DNA of 64,000 nucleotides. Source: JAYODW01 sp038116745. GTDB taxonomy: Bacteria > Pseudomonadota > Gammaproteobacteria > Ga0077536. The stretch is taken from assembly GCA_038116745.1 (NCBI GenBank), contig JAYODW010000027.1, positions 1 to 64,000 on the forward strand. The letters are read 5' to 3'. This document shows positions 42,769 to 50,487 of the stretch, one piece after another (the stretch's first letter is position 1; every line of letters begins with the position of its first letter). The notes under the pieces were generated by a model. The model saw only the letters and a program-made list of their open reading frames with translations, did no database searches and was not told where the DNA came from. The position numbers and the translations under genes were made by a program.

Positions 42769-43794
42769 TCAGGGGGCAGTAACGCGGTCGATGATCTGCC
42801 CGACAAGCTGACCGATGAGCTCGCTGCGCCGCAGCTCATAAACCGGCTGCAGGAAGATGCGGTGCGCGATAGTCGGCTGAAAAACCGCGTGCAGGTCTTC
42901 CGGCACCAGGCTGTCGCGACCCTGCAGCCAGGCGCAGGTTTTGGCTGCGCGCATGAGCATGCCCATGCCGCGCGGACTGACCCCCGAAAGCACCAGGCGC
43001 GTCACGTCCACACCAGCGATCTCAATGCCGAAATCAGCCGGAGCGCGGGTTGCTGCGCACAGGTCAAGCGCATAGTTCTCGACCGTCGGGCTGGTGTGAA
43101 CATGCGCCTGCACGGCTGCGGAGACGGCGTTCAGCGCAGCGTAGGGAACAACGCCGGCGCGCAGCCCTCCGATCAGCGCGTCCACATCATAAAAACGCGG
43201 GTCGAACATGAGGTCGCGCTGAAGCTCGCGCGATGGCGGCATGCCGATGGTCAGCTCCATCAGAAAGCGGTCGCGCGCGGCTGCCGGGAGCTCGAAGGTC
43301 TCTTCCTTCTCGACCCGGTTGCGATCCGCGAAAACCTGCAGATGCGGGAATCGATATTCGCGGTTGAAAGCGGTGACGCTGCGCTCAGCCATGACCCGCA
43401 GCAGGAGCGAATGCACCTGCGGCCGCGCGCGGTTGACCTCGTTGAAGAAAAAAGTGGCCAGGCTGTCCCCGAATTTGAGCAGCGGCCCCGGGTCGACGGC
43501 CGGGCGGCCGTCTTCATTGATGTAGGTGTGATAGACCAGATCGTTGGGCATGAGGTCCACCGTGCCCTCGATACGTTCGAAGTCCCCTCCGAGCACACGG
43601 GCCAGCGCGCGCAGGAGAGTGGTTTTGCCGACGCCGACATCGCCCTCGAGCAGCACGTGGCCGCGCGCGAATACAGCAACCGTCAGCAGGCGAACGGCGG
43701 CTTCCTGACCGATCACGGCTTTGCAGATCTCTGCCTCAAATTCGAGCGCGCGGGCGCGCCAGTCGTCTAACGTGTGGTCTTGCGTATCGGTCAT
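42769..43794 (-). CDS. mxaR: MoxR/MxaR-like AAA+ ATPase
   Basis: 341 aa from ATG 43794; the open frame upstream is not supported. Walker A GDVGVGKTT (51-59), Walker B TFFFNEVNRARP, sensor AARDRFLMELTIG. MoxR ATPases act as metal-insertion chaperones with VWA partners, here the downstream mxaS/C/L products. First gene of a six-gene minus-strand operon with one-base gaps and overlaps. No mxaF, mxaI, xoxF or mxaJ is in the window. Confidence 0.88.
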   Translation of the reverse strand: MTDTQDHTLDDWRARALEFEAEICKAVIGQEAAVRLLTVAVFARGHVLLEGDVGVGKTTLLRALARVLGGDFERIEGTVDLMPNDLVYHTYINEDGRPAVDPGPLLKFGDSLATFFFNEVNRARPQVHSLLLRVMAERSVTAFNREYRFPHLQVFADRNRVEKEETFELPAAARDRFLMELTIGMPPSRELQRDLMFDPRFYDVDALIGGLRAGVVPYAALNAVSAAVQAHVHTSPTVENYALDLCAATRAPADFGIEIAGVDVTRLVLSGVSPRGMGMLMRAAKTCAWLQGRDSLVPEDLHAVFQPTIAHRIFLQPVYELRRSELIGQLVGQIIDRVTAP

Positions 43795-44068
43795 GAGGGC
43801 GTCCTGGAACCTGCGGAACGGTGCGGTTTGCGGCGGCTTCGTGCTGTCATTCAGCCGCCCGGCACCGACGCGGCAGTAGACAACATCGCGGCAGCGAATT
43901 AAAGGCAGGATCAGCGCGTGGGTGGTGCGGCGCTGTGACCGACTCGCGCCGGCAACCTGCACGTCTGCCGATGGAGCGGGTGCCAGCTTGCACTTGATTG
44001 CTGGTCGCTTGCTCGCGAGGATCGCTGCCTGTTTCCAGATTCCGGCACAGTTGCCAAAGGAGCGCTTG

Positions 44069-44548
44069 ATGAGCAGAGCTTACCCCTCGCCTGAACGGGC
44101 CAACGCCATCCTGGTTCAGGCTGCCATGGGCGTCATTCTGATCGCCTTGCTACTGGCTTGGACGCTGGTTTTCAGTCGCGCGATCCCGGTCGCGGCGATC
44201 GGCGGCCTGATCGCGGACTATGAGCGCCTGCTGCAGGCCCACATCGACTTTCTTCTCATGGGCGCACTGTTGCTCGGGTTTTTTGCCGCGCGGGTTCGGT
44301 TGCCGGCAACGGTCTCTGGCGCGATGGCTATCGGCGCCTATACGAATCCGGCTGGCTTTCTCTATCTCGCCTTCTGGCCAGATCAGATCACAACGCCTTT
44401 CCTGGTGTTTTCGCTCGCGAGCTTTATCCTCACCAGCTACGGCTTCGGCCGCGCTGCAGTGCTGATCCTGCGTGCGACCCTGGAGCGGGATGGCGACACG
44501 GCGCAGGAGACTCTGGCGCTCGCGCCGCAACCGCCGGTTGCCCGCTGA
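44069..44548 (+). CDS. small polytopic membrane protein of unknown function
   Basis: 159 aa from ATG 44069, with AAAGGAG upstream. About four membrane helices (16-40, 55-75, 82-103, 110-135). I do not recognise the family. Divergent from the mxa cluster and directly followed by a b561-type cytochrome, five bases away, so probably co-transcribed with it. Confidence 0.6.
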   Translation: MSRAYPSPERANAILVQAAMGVILIALLLAWTLVFSRAIPVAAIGGLIADYERLLQAHIDFLLMGALLLGFFAARVRLPATVSGAMAIGAYTNPAGFLYLAFWPDQITTPFLVFSLASFILTSYGFGRAAVLILRATLERDGDTAQETLALAPQPPVAR

Positions 44549-44553
44549 TCGCC

Positions 44554-45096
44554 GTGCGCATCCGCAACGAACCTCACGCGTACGGCGCTCTGGCGCGGGT
44601 CATGCACTGGACCACGGTCGCCCTGGTTGCGTGGCTCTATATCGGCATCAGCGGGCTCGACCTGCCGCCGAAAAACCTGGCGCGGGATGCGGTGGTCACG
44701 ACGCATGTGCTGGCCGGCGCAGGCGTCTTCCTGCTGATGGCAGTGCGACTGCTGTGGCGCTTCAGCAATCCCAACCCGGTAGCGTCATATACCCTGGCGC
44801 GCCTGCATCGCGCTGCGGTGTATGGGGTGCACTACACCCTTTACGCACTGGTGCTTGCGGCGTGTGTCAGCGGTCTGATTGCGGTGACCAGCGAGGCCGG
44901 GGTCCTGACCGGGCTGGAGCTTGGCGATTCCGTCGACGCCATTGCTGCATCACTGCGCGCCACGGCGGAGGACGCGCGGACGGTGCATGCCGCGCTGACC
45001 TCGATGCTGCTGCTGCTTGCGCTGGTGCACGCCACCGCGGCGGTGGTCAACCAGATCGTCGGCGTGCCGGCGCCGTCTGATGCTGCCGACGGCTGA
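44554..45096 (+). CDS. cytochrome b561-type membrane protein
   Basis: 180 aa from GTG 44554. Four membrane helices with histidines placed for two b-type haems: ARVMHWTTVALVAWLY, TTHVLAGAGVFLLMAV, YGVHYTLYALVLA and VHAALTSMLLLLALVHA. Family members pass electrons between quinones and periplasmic partners, or scavenge superoxide (CybB). The length matches CybB-like proteins. Follows the unknown membrane protein. Confidence 0.82.
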   Translation: MRIRNEPHAYGALARVMHWTTVALVAWLYIGISGLDLPPKNLARDAVVTTHVLAGAGVFLLMAVRLLWRFSNPNPVASYTLARLHRAAVYGVHYTLYALVLAACVSGLIAVTSEAGVLTGLELGDSVDAIAASLRATAEDARTVHAALTSMLLLLALVHATAAVVNQIVGVPAPSDAADG

Positions 45097-45169
45097 TCAG
45101 AATGGCAGTGGCCGATGCGGGCCTGCAGGTCAATTGCTGAGACTTTTCAACGGACAGGAGACTGAATCC

Positions 45170-46084
45170 ATGATGAATATCTTTCGACTCGCTCTGGTGT
45201 GGGTGTGTTGTTCCGGTGCGCTCGAGGCAGCCCCGCTGAACGTCAAAGTCTTCCTCAGTTCGGAAGCACATATGGGGCTCGGCGTTGTCTCTGCGGTCGT
45301 CTACGGCGAAAAAGAGGCGGTGCTGGTGGATGCCCAGTTCACCCTCTCCAACGCCCATCGCCTTGCTGCAGAGATTCTGGAGCTTGACCGCGAACTGACC
45401 ACGATTTTTATCACCCACGTCCATCCTGACCATTTCATGGGTCTGCCGGTCATCAAACAGGCGTTCCCCAACGCCCGGGTCGTGTCGCTGCCCGCGGTGG
45501 CGAATGACGTCAACGAAGCTTTCGCTTTCAAAATCGACTATTGGGGCAAAGCGGTTCTGGGGCGGAACGGCGGCAAAACGCGGGTCGATGTTGCGAGCCT
45601 GACTGAGCCGGTCCTGCTGCTTGAGGGTGAGCGACTGGAAATCATCGGCCCGCTGCAAGGTGACGCGGCCAATTCGGCCGCGGTATGGGTGCCCTCGATT
45701 AAAACTTTGATCGCAGGAGATGCGGTCTTTGCTGATGCGCACGCCTGGCTGTCCGCGGCAAAGACACCCGAGCTGCGCCAGGCGTGGCTTGATGCGCTCG
45801 ATCGGCTCGAAGCGCTCGGCCCGGAGGTGGTGGTGCCTGGGCATGCGCCGAGCGCCGATCTCCTGCAGCCGGGCTCAATCGATTTCACACGCCGCTATAT
45901 CGAGCAATTCGTGGCAGAAATGGCGCGCACGCCCGACGCCACCGCGCTGGCCGCCGCGATGAAGCAGCACTATCCGGATGCGAGCATGGACTTCTGTCTC
46001 GACTACAGTTCCCGGATCCTCAAGGACAAGTGGACCTGGGACGGGCAGTGGCCTGCTTCCCTGCGGGAGATGCAGGCCCGCTGA
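45170..46084 (+). CDS. exported MBL-fold metallo-hydrolase
   Basis: 304 aa from ATG 45170 (a second ATG follows directly), signal peptide to about LEAAP. Metal site motif HVHPDH near residue 82 and later AGDAVFADAH plus VVPGHAPS provide the metallo-beta-lactamase ligands. Probably hydrolyses an ester or lactone in the periplasm. It follows the cytochrome gene but is separated by about 70 bases with its own ribosome binding site. Confidence 0.83.
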   Translation: MMNIFRLALVWVCCSGALEAAPLNVKVFLSSEAHMGLGVVSAVVYGEKEAVLVDAQFTLSNAHRLAAEILELDRELTTIFITHVHPDHFMGLPVIKQAFPNARVVSLPAVANDVNEAFAFKIDYWGKAVLGRNGGKTRVDVASLTEPVLLLEGERLEIIGPLQGDAANSAAVWVPSIKTLIAGDAVFADAHAWLSAAKTPELRQAWLDALDRLEALGPEVVVPGHAPSADLLQPGSIDFTRRYIEQFVAEMARTPDATALAAAMKQHYPDASMDFCLDYSSRILKDKWTWDGQWPASLREMQAR

Positions 46085-46100
46085 CCGGAGGGCAAGGCGC

Positions 46101-46925
46101 TCAGTTGGCGACCAGGTTGAGCGTGATCCCGCCGTCGACCTTGATTTCCTGACCGGTGATGTTGCTCGCCCCGCCGCCGCACAGAAAGACGGCGAGATTG
46201 CCGATATCCTCAGGCGTTTGTTCACGGCCCAGTGGCGTGCAGCGTTTAACCTGGTCCAGAAAGATGGCGCGCGGCTCGGCGTCCTGATATTCCGGCACGG
46301 AGGCCTTAAGCAACGCCGCCAGCATTTCCCAGGCGCGGGTCCACAGGAAACCGGGGCAGATCGCATTTACGCGGATATTCTGCGCGGCTAGCTCCAGCGC
46401 GAGGCTGCGGGTCAGGCTGATGACGCCAGCCTTGGCCGCCGCGTACGCCGGGATGGAGGGTGCGGCAATCAATCCCGCTATGGAAGCGATATTGATAATC
46501 GAGCCACCGCCGGCGCGCTCAAGATGGGGAATGGCCGCCTTGGTCGCGGCATAGGTCGTGCGCAGATTCGTCTCCAGCTGAGCGTCCCAGCCGCCCTGCG
46601 TGATACGGGTGAAAGGTTGGCCCACGCCGAGCTCTTCCATGTTACGGCCACCGCCACCAGCGTTATTGACCAGGATATCGAGTCGGCCGAAGTGCGCGGT
46701 GATCCTATCTGTGGCCTCTGCCATGGCGTGTTCATCGGCGGCGTCCGCCATGAGGCCGAGCCCGGGCGTGGCGAGCGCCGCGGCTGTCCTCTGCGCGCCC
46801 GCTTCGTCCAGGTCAATGATTCCCACACGGGCACCTGCCGCCGCCAGACATCGGGCGATACCCGCGCCGATCCCGCCTGCGGCGCCGGTAACGATGGCAA
46901 CTTTATCGCTGAGCACTGAAGACAT
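46101..46925 (-). CDS. short-chain dehydrogenase/reductase
   Basis: 274 aa from ATG 46925. NAD(P)-binding TGAAGGIG, NNAGGGG, and active site YAAAK preceded by IINIASIAG; C-terminal CGGGASNITGQEIKVDGG is typical of classical SDRs. The D in VGIIDLDEAG after the Rossmann motif favours NAD(H). Substrate unknown. Convergent with the MBL gene. Confidence 0.9.
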   Translation of the reverse strand: MSSVLSDKVAIVTGAAGGIGAGIARCLAAAGARVGIIDLDEAGAQRTAAALATPGLGLMADAADEHAMAEATDRITAHFGRLDILVNNAGGGGRNMEELGVGQPFTRITQGGWDAQLETNLRTTYAATKAAIPHLERAGGGSIINIASIAGLIAAPSIPAYAAAKAGVISLTRSLALELAAQNIRVNAICPGFLWTRAWEMLAALLKASVPEYQDAEPRAIFLDQVKRCTPLGREQTPEDIGNLAVFLCGGGASNITGQEIKVDGGITLNLVAN

Positions 46926-47268
46926 CTCGGTTCCTCTCGGTTGTTCGGACCCGGAAGTGTAAGCCGCGCAATCCGGCAGCTCCGTCTGCCTCATCTCTCG
47001 CTTCCTGAACTCGATGCTAGCGCCCAACTATGGTGCGGGAAGGCTCTCCAGTCGGAATGGAATGCACCAAAGGATGGCGCTCCGGCTTCATAAAAACTTC
47101 AACTAAAATATTAGATAAATAAATTAAACTATTTATTTTTATGCAAAAATATAATAGTTGTTGTTCTCCCGCGTTCGTTTGGAATGCGGCTTGCACTGCG
47201 ACCTACCAAGCCGGCATCGCATCTCGCGTGCGGCTGATGAAACAGCTACAGACACAGGAGTTATTCCA
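46926..47268. other. long divergent control region with AT-rich island
   Basis: 343 bases between divergent SDR and TorF porin genes. From 47101 to 47160 only 7 of 60 bases are G or C, in an otherwise GC-rich region. Below it lies a sigma-54 type promoter (separate entry). The island probably bends or opens DNA (UP element or IHF-like site); no strict IHF consensus is present. Confidence 0.55.
47179..47195 (+). promoter_or_regulatory. sigma-54 (-24/-12) promoter for TorF porin
   Basis: TTGGAATGCGGCTTGCA has GG and GC separated by ten bases, as required by sigma-54, with TTGCA exact at -12 and three mismatches in the less conserved CACGr stretch. Transcription would start near 47206, leaving a 60-base leader. 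TorF-type porin genes are often near glnK/amtB and under nitrogen control, which fits. Confidence 0.62.
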
Positions 47269-48009
47269 ATGAGGAACAGAATTCTTTCAACCATCGGTGT
47301 GCTTGCGTTGACCGGCGCCGCGTCCTTCTCGGCGCAGGCTGACTTCACCGCGAATATCTCCGTGTCCAACAACTATCTCTGGCGCGGTCTGACGCAGACA
47401 ACCAATGACCCGGCGCTGTCCGGCGGTATCGACTACGCCCACGAGTCAGGGATCTACATTGGCACATGGGTGTCAAACGTCGATTACGGCGATGGAGACG
47501 CGTTCTCGTACGAGAACGACCTCTATATAGGGTATGCCGGGGAATACGAGGGAATTAGCTACGACTTCGGATTCCTCTACTACAACTACGATGAGGAGGC
47601 CGATTTTGACTTCGGCGAGATTTATGGGTCGCTCGGCTACAAAGGACTCAGTGTCACCGCGTACGTCCTGACGCACACCGAAGCGGATGAGTCTGACGGA
47701 ATCGCCAACGCTGGCCGCCGTTACGACCTGGGCTTCGGCTCGACCTACTACATTTCAGGCGACTACAGCTACGAGATCCGTGACGGCCTGGAGCTTGGCT
47801 TCCATGTTGGTTACCACGACGGCGACTTCGTAGACTCGTTCAACTTCGCGAATGGCACGTTTGACTACTGGGACTACAACGTGTCCATCTCGAAAGGCGG
47901 ATTCAGCTTTCTGATAAGCGACACCGATCTGGATGATTCCGGCGATATCGGATTCCAGAATGGCAGCGTTAAATACGTCGTGTCTTACACGGTAGATTTC
48001 GACCTCTAA
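47269..48009 (+). CDS. TorF family putative porin
   Basis: 246 aa from ATG 47269 with AGGAG upstream. Signal peptide ends at AQA/DFTA. The start ANISVSNNYLWRGLTQT and repeated amphipathic strands rich in Tyr, Asp and Gly (ALSGGIDYAHESGIYIGTW, GYAGEYEGISYDFGFLYYNY) match the TIGR02001/TorF family of outer-membrane proteins, ending with an aromatic-hydrophobic strand. Predicted beta-barrel; solute unknown, often associated with ammonium transport genes, none of which are next to it here. Confidence 0.83.
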   Translation: MRNRILSTIGVLALTGAASFSAQADFTANISVSNNYLWRGLTQTTNDPALSGGIDYAHESGIYIGTWVSNVDYGDGDAFSYENDLYIGYAGEYEGISYDFGFLYYNYDEEADFDFGEIYGSLGYKGLSVTAYVLTHTEADESDGIANAGRRYDLGFGSTYYISGDYSYEIRDGLELGFHVGYHDGDFVDSFNFANGTFDYWDYNVSISKGGFSFLISDTDLDDSGDIGFQNGSVKYVVSYTVDFDL

Positions 48010-48085
48010 GGCTATCGAGCTATACACACGGGATGCGGTCGTCGGACGCAAAAGCCGTCGGCCGTATATCCCATTTAATGCCCCC

Positions 48086-48505
48086 TTACTGCTGCTTCAG
48101 TCGACGCAAGCGTTCATTTCCTGGTTTCAGCTCCCGGTCGCGGGTCAGCAGGTCCCAGACAGACGGCTCGTCTTTAGCGGTCTTTTCCTGGCTGGCGTCT
48201 GCTGAAGCCTGATCACCCTGTGCGACCGCCTCGCTCTGCTTTCCAGCGGCCGATGCCGGGGCAGACGCACCCCCCTGCAGGTCGCCGAGAGCGGCATCGC
48301 AGGCCCGTCTGGCGGCGAGTACCGCAGCTGAGGTTGCCTCATCGCCAGATAGCTCCCCGGCCGAGCGCATAGAAGCTACCACCCCGGCGGCGATGCCGCG
48401 GCATTCTGCGCTCACGGATTCGGCTGCATGTGCTGGAGAGATTGTCGTCATCCCGGATGCAACCGCGATTCCGGTGATGAGGGCTGAAAAAGTGCGATTG
48501 GGCAT
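48086..48505 (-). CDS. secreted small protein of unknown function
   Basis: 139 aa from ATG 48505 with AGGAAAA upstream. Signal peptide FSALITGIAVASGMTTISPAHA, then a compact stretch with two cysteines (SAECRGIAAG, ARRACDAALG), then a Ser/Ala/Gln/Asp-rich low-complexity linker and a charged tail (RDRELKPGNERLRRLKQQ). Not recognised. Convergent with the porin and divergent from the OxyR-like regulator. Confidence 0.6.
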   Translation of the reverse strand: MPNRTFSALITGIAVASGMTTISPAHAAESVSAECRGIAAGVVASMRSAGELSGDEATSAAVLAARRACDAALGDLQGGASAPASAAGKQSEAVAQGDQASADASQEKTAKDEPSVWDLLTRDRELKPGNERLRRLKQQ

Positions 48506-48594
48506 GAAAAGTTTTCCTGTTGGCTGTGCGTTCGCGTCGAGCAGACCCGTGTCCCGTGCCATGATGGCGGGCGAATTTTACGTGGTCCGATCCG

Positions 48595-49530
48595 ATGCGT
48601 CAGGCTAAGCCCTCACTGAGACAGTTGGAATACTTCATCGCGGTTGCCGATAACGCCAGCTTCCGCCGCGCGGCGGTGCAACGCGGAATCAGCCAACCAA
48701 CTCTCACGGCGCAGATGGCGGCGCTGGAAAATCAGCTCGGCGTGAAACTGTTCGAGCGCTCGCGTGGCGGCACGCGGCTGTCTCCCACCGGACGAGAGCT
48801 CTTGCCTTTGGCGCGGGAGGTGATCGAGGAGCTCAACGGCTTTGTCGACGCAGCTGACTTGCTGCGCGAGGGACCGGGCGGTACGTATCGCCTGGGAACC
48901 GCGCCGACGCTGGGACCTTATCTGTTGCCGCACGTTCTGCCGGACCTCCATCAGGCTTACGCCAAGCTGCGTTTTCACGTGCGCGAGGAAGTCCCGCGCG
49001 AGCTTGAGCGGGGGCTCTCCGATGGGCGCTATGACCTTCTGCTGACGACATTGCCGCTCGATTCGGCGGAGTTCTCGGTCGCGCCGTTGCTGAGTGAACC
49101 AGTCCGGCTGGCCGTGTCTGCTGACCATGCGCTCAGCCAGCGCAAGGCTTTGAGCGCGTCCGAGCTGCGCGGAGAGGGGATCCTGACGGTCGAAGAGCAT
49201 CACCGCTTTTATCGCCAGGTCGAGCTTCTGTGTCAGCGGCTTGAAGCGCGCCTCCTGCGCGACTATCAGGGCACGAGCCTCGACGCCTTGCGCAATATGG
49301 TGGTGATGGGCATGGGGCACGCGTTTTTTCCCGCGCTGTACGTCCTGTCAGAGTTTCATGCCCAGAGTCCGATCCGTGTGCTCGATGTTGAAGGGCAGGC
49401 AATTCATCGGGTTCATGCGCTGGTGTGGCGCTCGGGGTCGCCGTCGCGGGTGTTCTTCAATCGTCTGGCGCGGGACATGCGGCAGAGCATCAGCCGACGG
49501 CTGCGTGACGTCGTCAAGGTGGTGGAGTAG
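48595..49530 (+). CDS. OxyR-like LysR regulator lacking the peroxidatic cysteine
   Basis: 311 aa. N-terminal winged helix (LRQLEYFIAVADNASFRRAA, GISQPTLTAQMAALENQLGV), then a PBP2-like sensor close to OxyR: APTLGPYLLPHVLPDLHQAY and GTSLDALRNMVVMGMG. Where OxyR has the Cys199/Cys208 pair this protein has R204 and C213, so the disulfide switch cannot form. It may sense another signal. It lies upstream of the carbonic anhydrase and SulP genes and is the obvious candidate regulator. Confidence 0.87.
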   Translation: MRQAKPSLRQLEYFIAVADNASFRRAAVQRGISQPTLTAQMAALENQLGVKLFERSRGGTRLSPTGRELLPLAREVIEELNGFVDAADLLREGPGGTYRLGTAPTLGPYLLPHVLPDLHQAYAKLRFHVREEVPRELERGLSDGRYDLLLTTLPLDSAEFSVAPLLSEPVRLAVSADHALSQRKALSASELRGEGILTVEEHHRFYRQVELLCQRLEARLLRDYQGTSLDALRNMVVMGMGHAFFPALYVLSEFHAQSPIRVLDVEGQAIHRVHALVWRSGSPSRVFFNRLARDMRQSISRRLRDVVKVVE

Positions 49531-49606
49531 CCATTCAGAGTATCGGCGGGGCGGGTTCGCCCCGGTTGATGGCCGTCTCCCTTCAGGAGCAATCTTGGGG
49601 CATCTG

Positions 49607-49621
49607 ATAGCTTTTAGATAT
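49607..49621. promoter_or_regulatory. OxyR/LysR-type half site before carbonic anhydrase gene
   Basis: ATAGCTTTTAGATAT differs from the OxyR half-site pattern ATAGnTnnnAnCTAT at one base. It is centred in the dyad TGATA-N9-TATCA (49605-49623), a T-N11-A LysR-type box. The second OxyR half-site is not seen. Confidence 0.45.
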
Positions 49622-49647
49622 CACTTATTCCCGAATCCTGCTGCAGC

Positions 49648-49680
49648 AATAAACTCTTTTGGCGCCTCTAATAGTTTATT
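49648..49680. repeat. inverted repeat upstream of carbonic anhydrase gene
   Basis: AATAAACT (49648-49655) and AGTTTATT (49673-49680) are perfect inverted copies separated by 17 bases, in an AT-rich patch 150 bases before the carbonic anhydrase start. Could be an operator or a terminator of the regulator gene. Confidence 0.4.
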
Positions 49681-49828
49681 GACTCAGGCTGCCCGCGACC
49701 GCGACCGCGACAGCGGCGGGACGCGACTGGCCAGAGTTTCTGAAGACCCCGGCTGCGGCACGGTACGCTGCACGATCAGTCGCTGGAAGCTGTTAACCGG
49801 CGCCGGACCGAAAAACTCAAGGAGATTG

Positions 49829-50476
49829 ATGATCATGCCTCGCTTTGCGGAGGGTGTAGTGCGCTTCCAGGACGAAGTGTTTCCCGAAAAAAAGAGTCTT
49901 TTTGAACATTTAAGCCAGGGGCAGCAGCCGGAGGCTTTGTTTTTTACCTGCTCTGATTCCAGGATCGAGACGGCGATGATCACCCAGACCGACCCAGGTG
50001 AACTGTTCGTTTGTCGAAATGCCGGCAACATTGTGCCGCCCCACACCAACCAGACAGGTGCCATGACCGCCTCACTCGAGTTCGCTATGGCGGTGCTCAA
50101 GGTGCCGCATATCGTTATCTGCGGACACACGGAATGTGGCGCCATGAAAGGCGCGATGAATCCCGACTCCCTGACTAATCTGCCGCATGTGCGTGAGTGG
50201 TTGAGCTACTCCCAGGCGGCTGTGCAGATCGCCGAAGAGCTGGGCGCAGGGATGAGCGAGGCTGAACGGGTGCGCATCGTCACCGAGCAGAATGTCGTCC
50301 TGCAGCTGCAGCATCTGCGGACCCACCCTACGGTCGCGGTCCGGCTGGCGAAAAAGGAGCTCACACTGCACGGTTGGGTTTACGACATCAAAACCGGCGA
50401 GGTCTCTGCTTACGACGCCCAGTCTGAATCCTTCGTCCCGGTCACTGAGCGCTACGCGTTGAGTCGCGCAAGCTGA
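49829..50476 (+). CDS. beta-class carbonic anhydrase
   Basis: 215 aa from ATG 49829 with AAGGAG upstream; a second ATG lies two codons on. Zinc ligands C41, H100 and C103 and the D43/R45 dyad are in FTCSDSRIE and GHTECGAM. Catalyses CO2 hydration to bicarbonate in the cytoplasm. Twelve bases upstream of the SulP gene, so the pair likely supply or balance bicarbonate; the same pairing is common in bacteria, sometimes as a fusion. Confidence 0.93.
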   Translation: MIMPRFAEGVVRFQDEVFPEKKSLFEHLSQGQQPEALFFTCSDSRIETAMITQTDPGELFVCRNAGNIVPPHTNQTGAMTASLEFAMAVLKVPHIVICGHTECGAMKGAMNPDSLTNLPHVREWLSYSQAAVQIAEELGAGMSEAERVRIVTEQNVVLQLQHLRTHPTVAVRLAKKELTLHGWVYDIKTGEVSAYDAQSESFVPVTERYALSRAS

Positions 50477-50487
50477 GGGAGTCACAG

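Noticed and set aside
44841..45050. Open frames opposite the cytochrome and many other genes
   Set aside because: They lack ribosome binding sites and family motifs and follow from high GC in the true genes.
47063..47080. NtrC-type enhancer TGCACC...GGCGCT
   Set aside because: Half-sites are two bases too far apart and one is imperfect.
47101..47160. Strict IHF site
   Set aside because: No stretch matches WATCAANNNNTTR with fewer than two mismatches on either strand.
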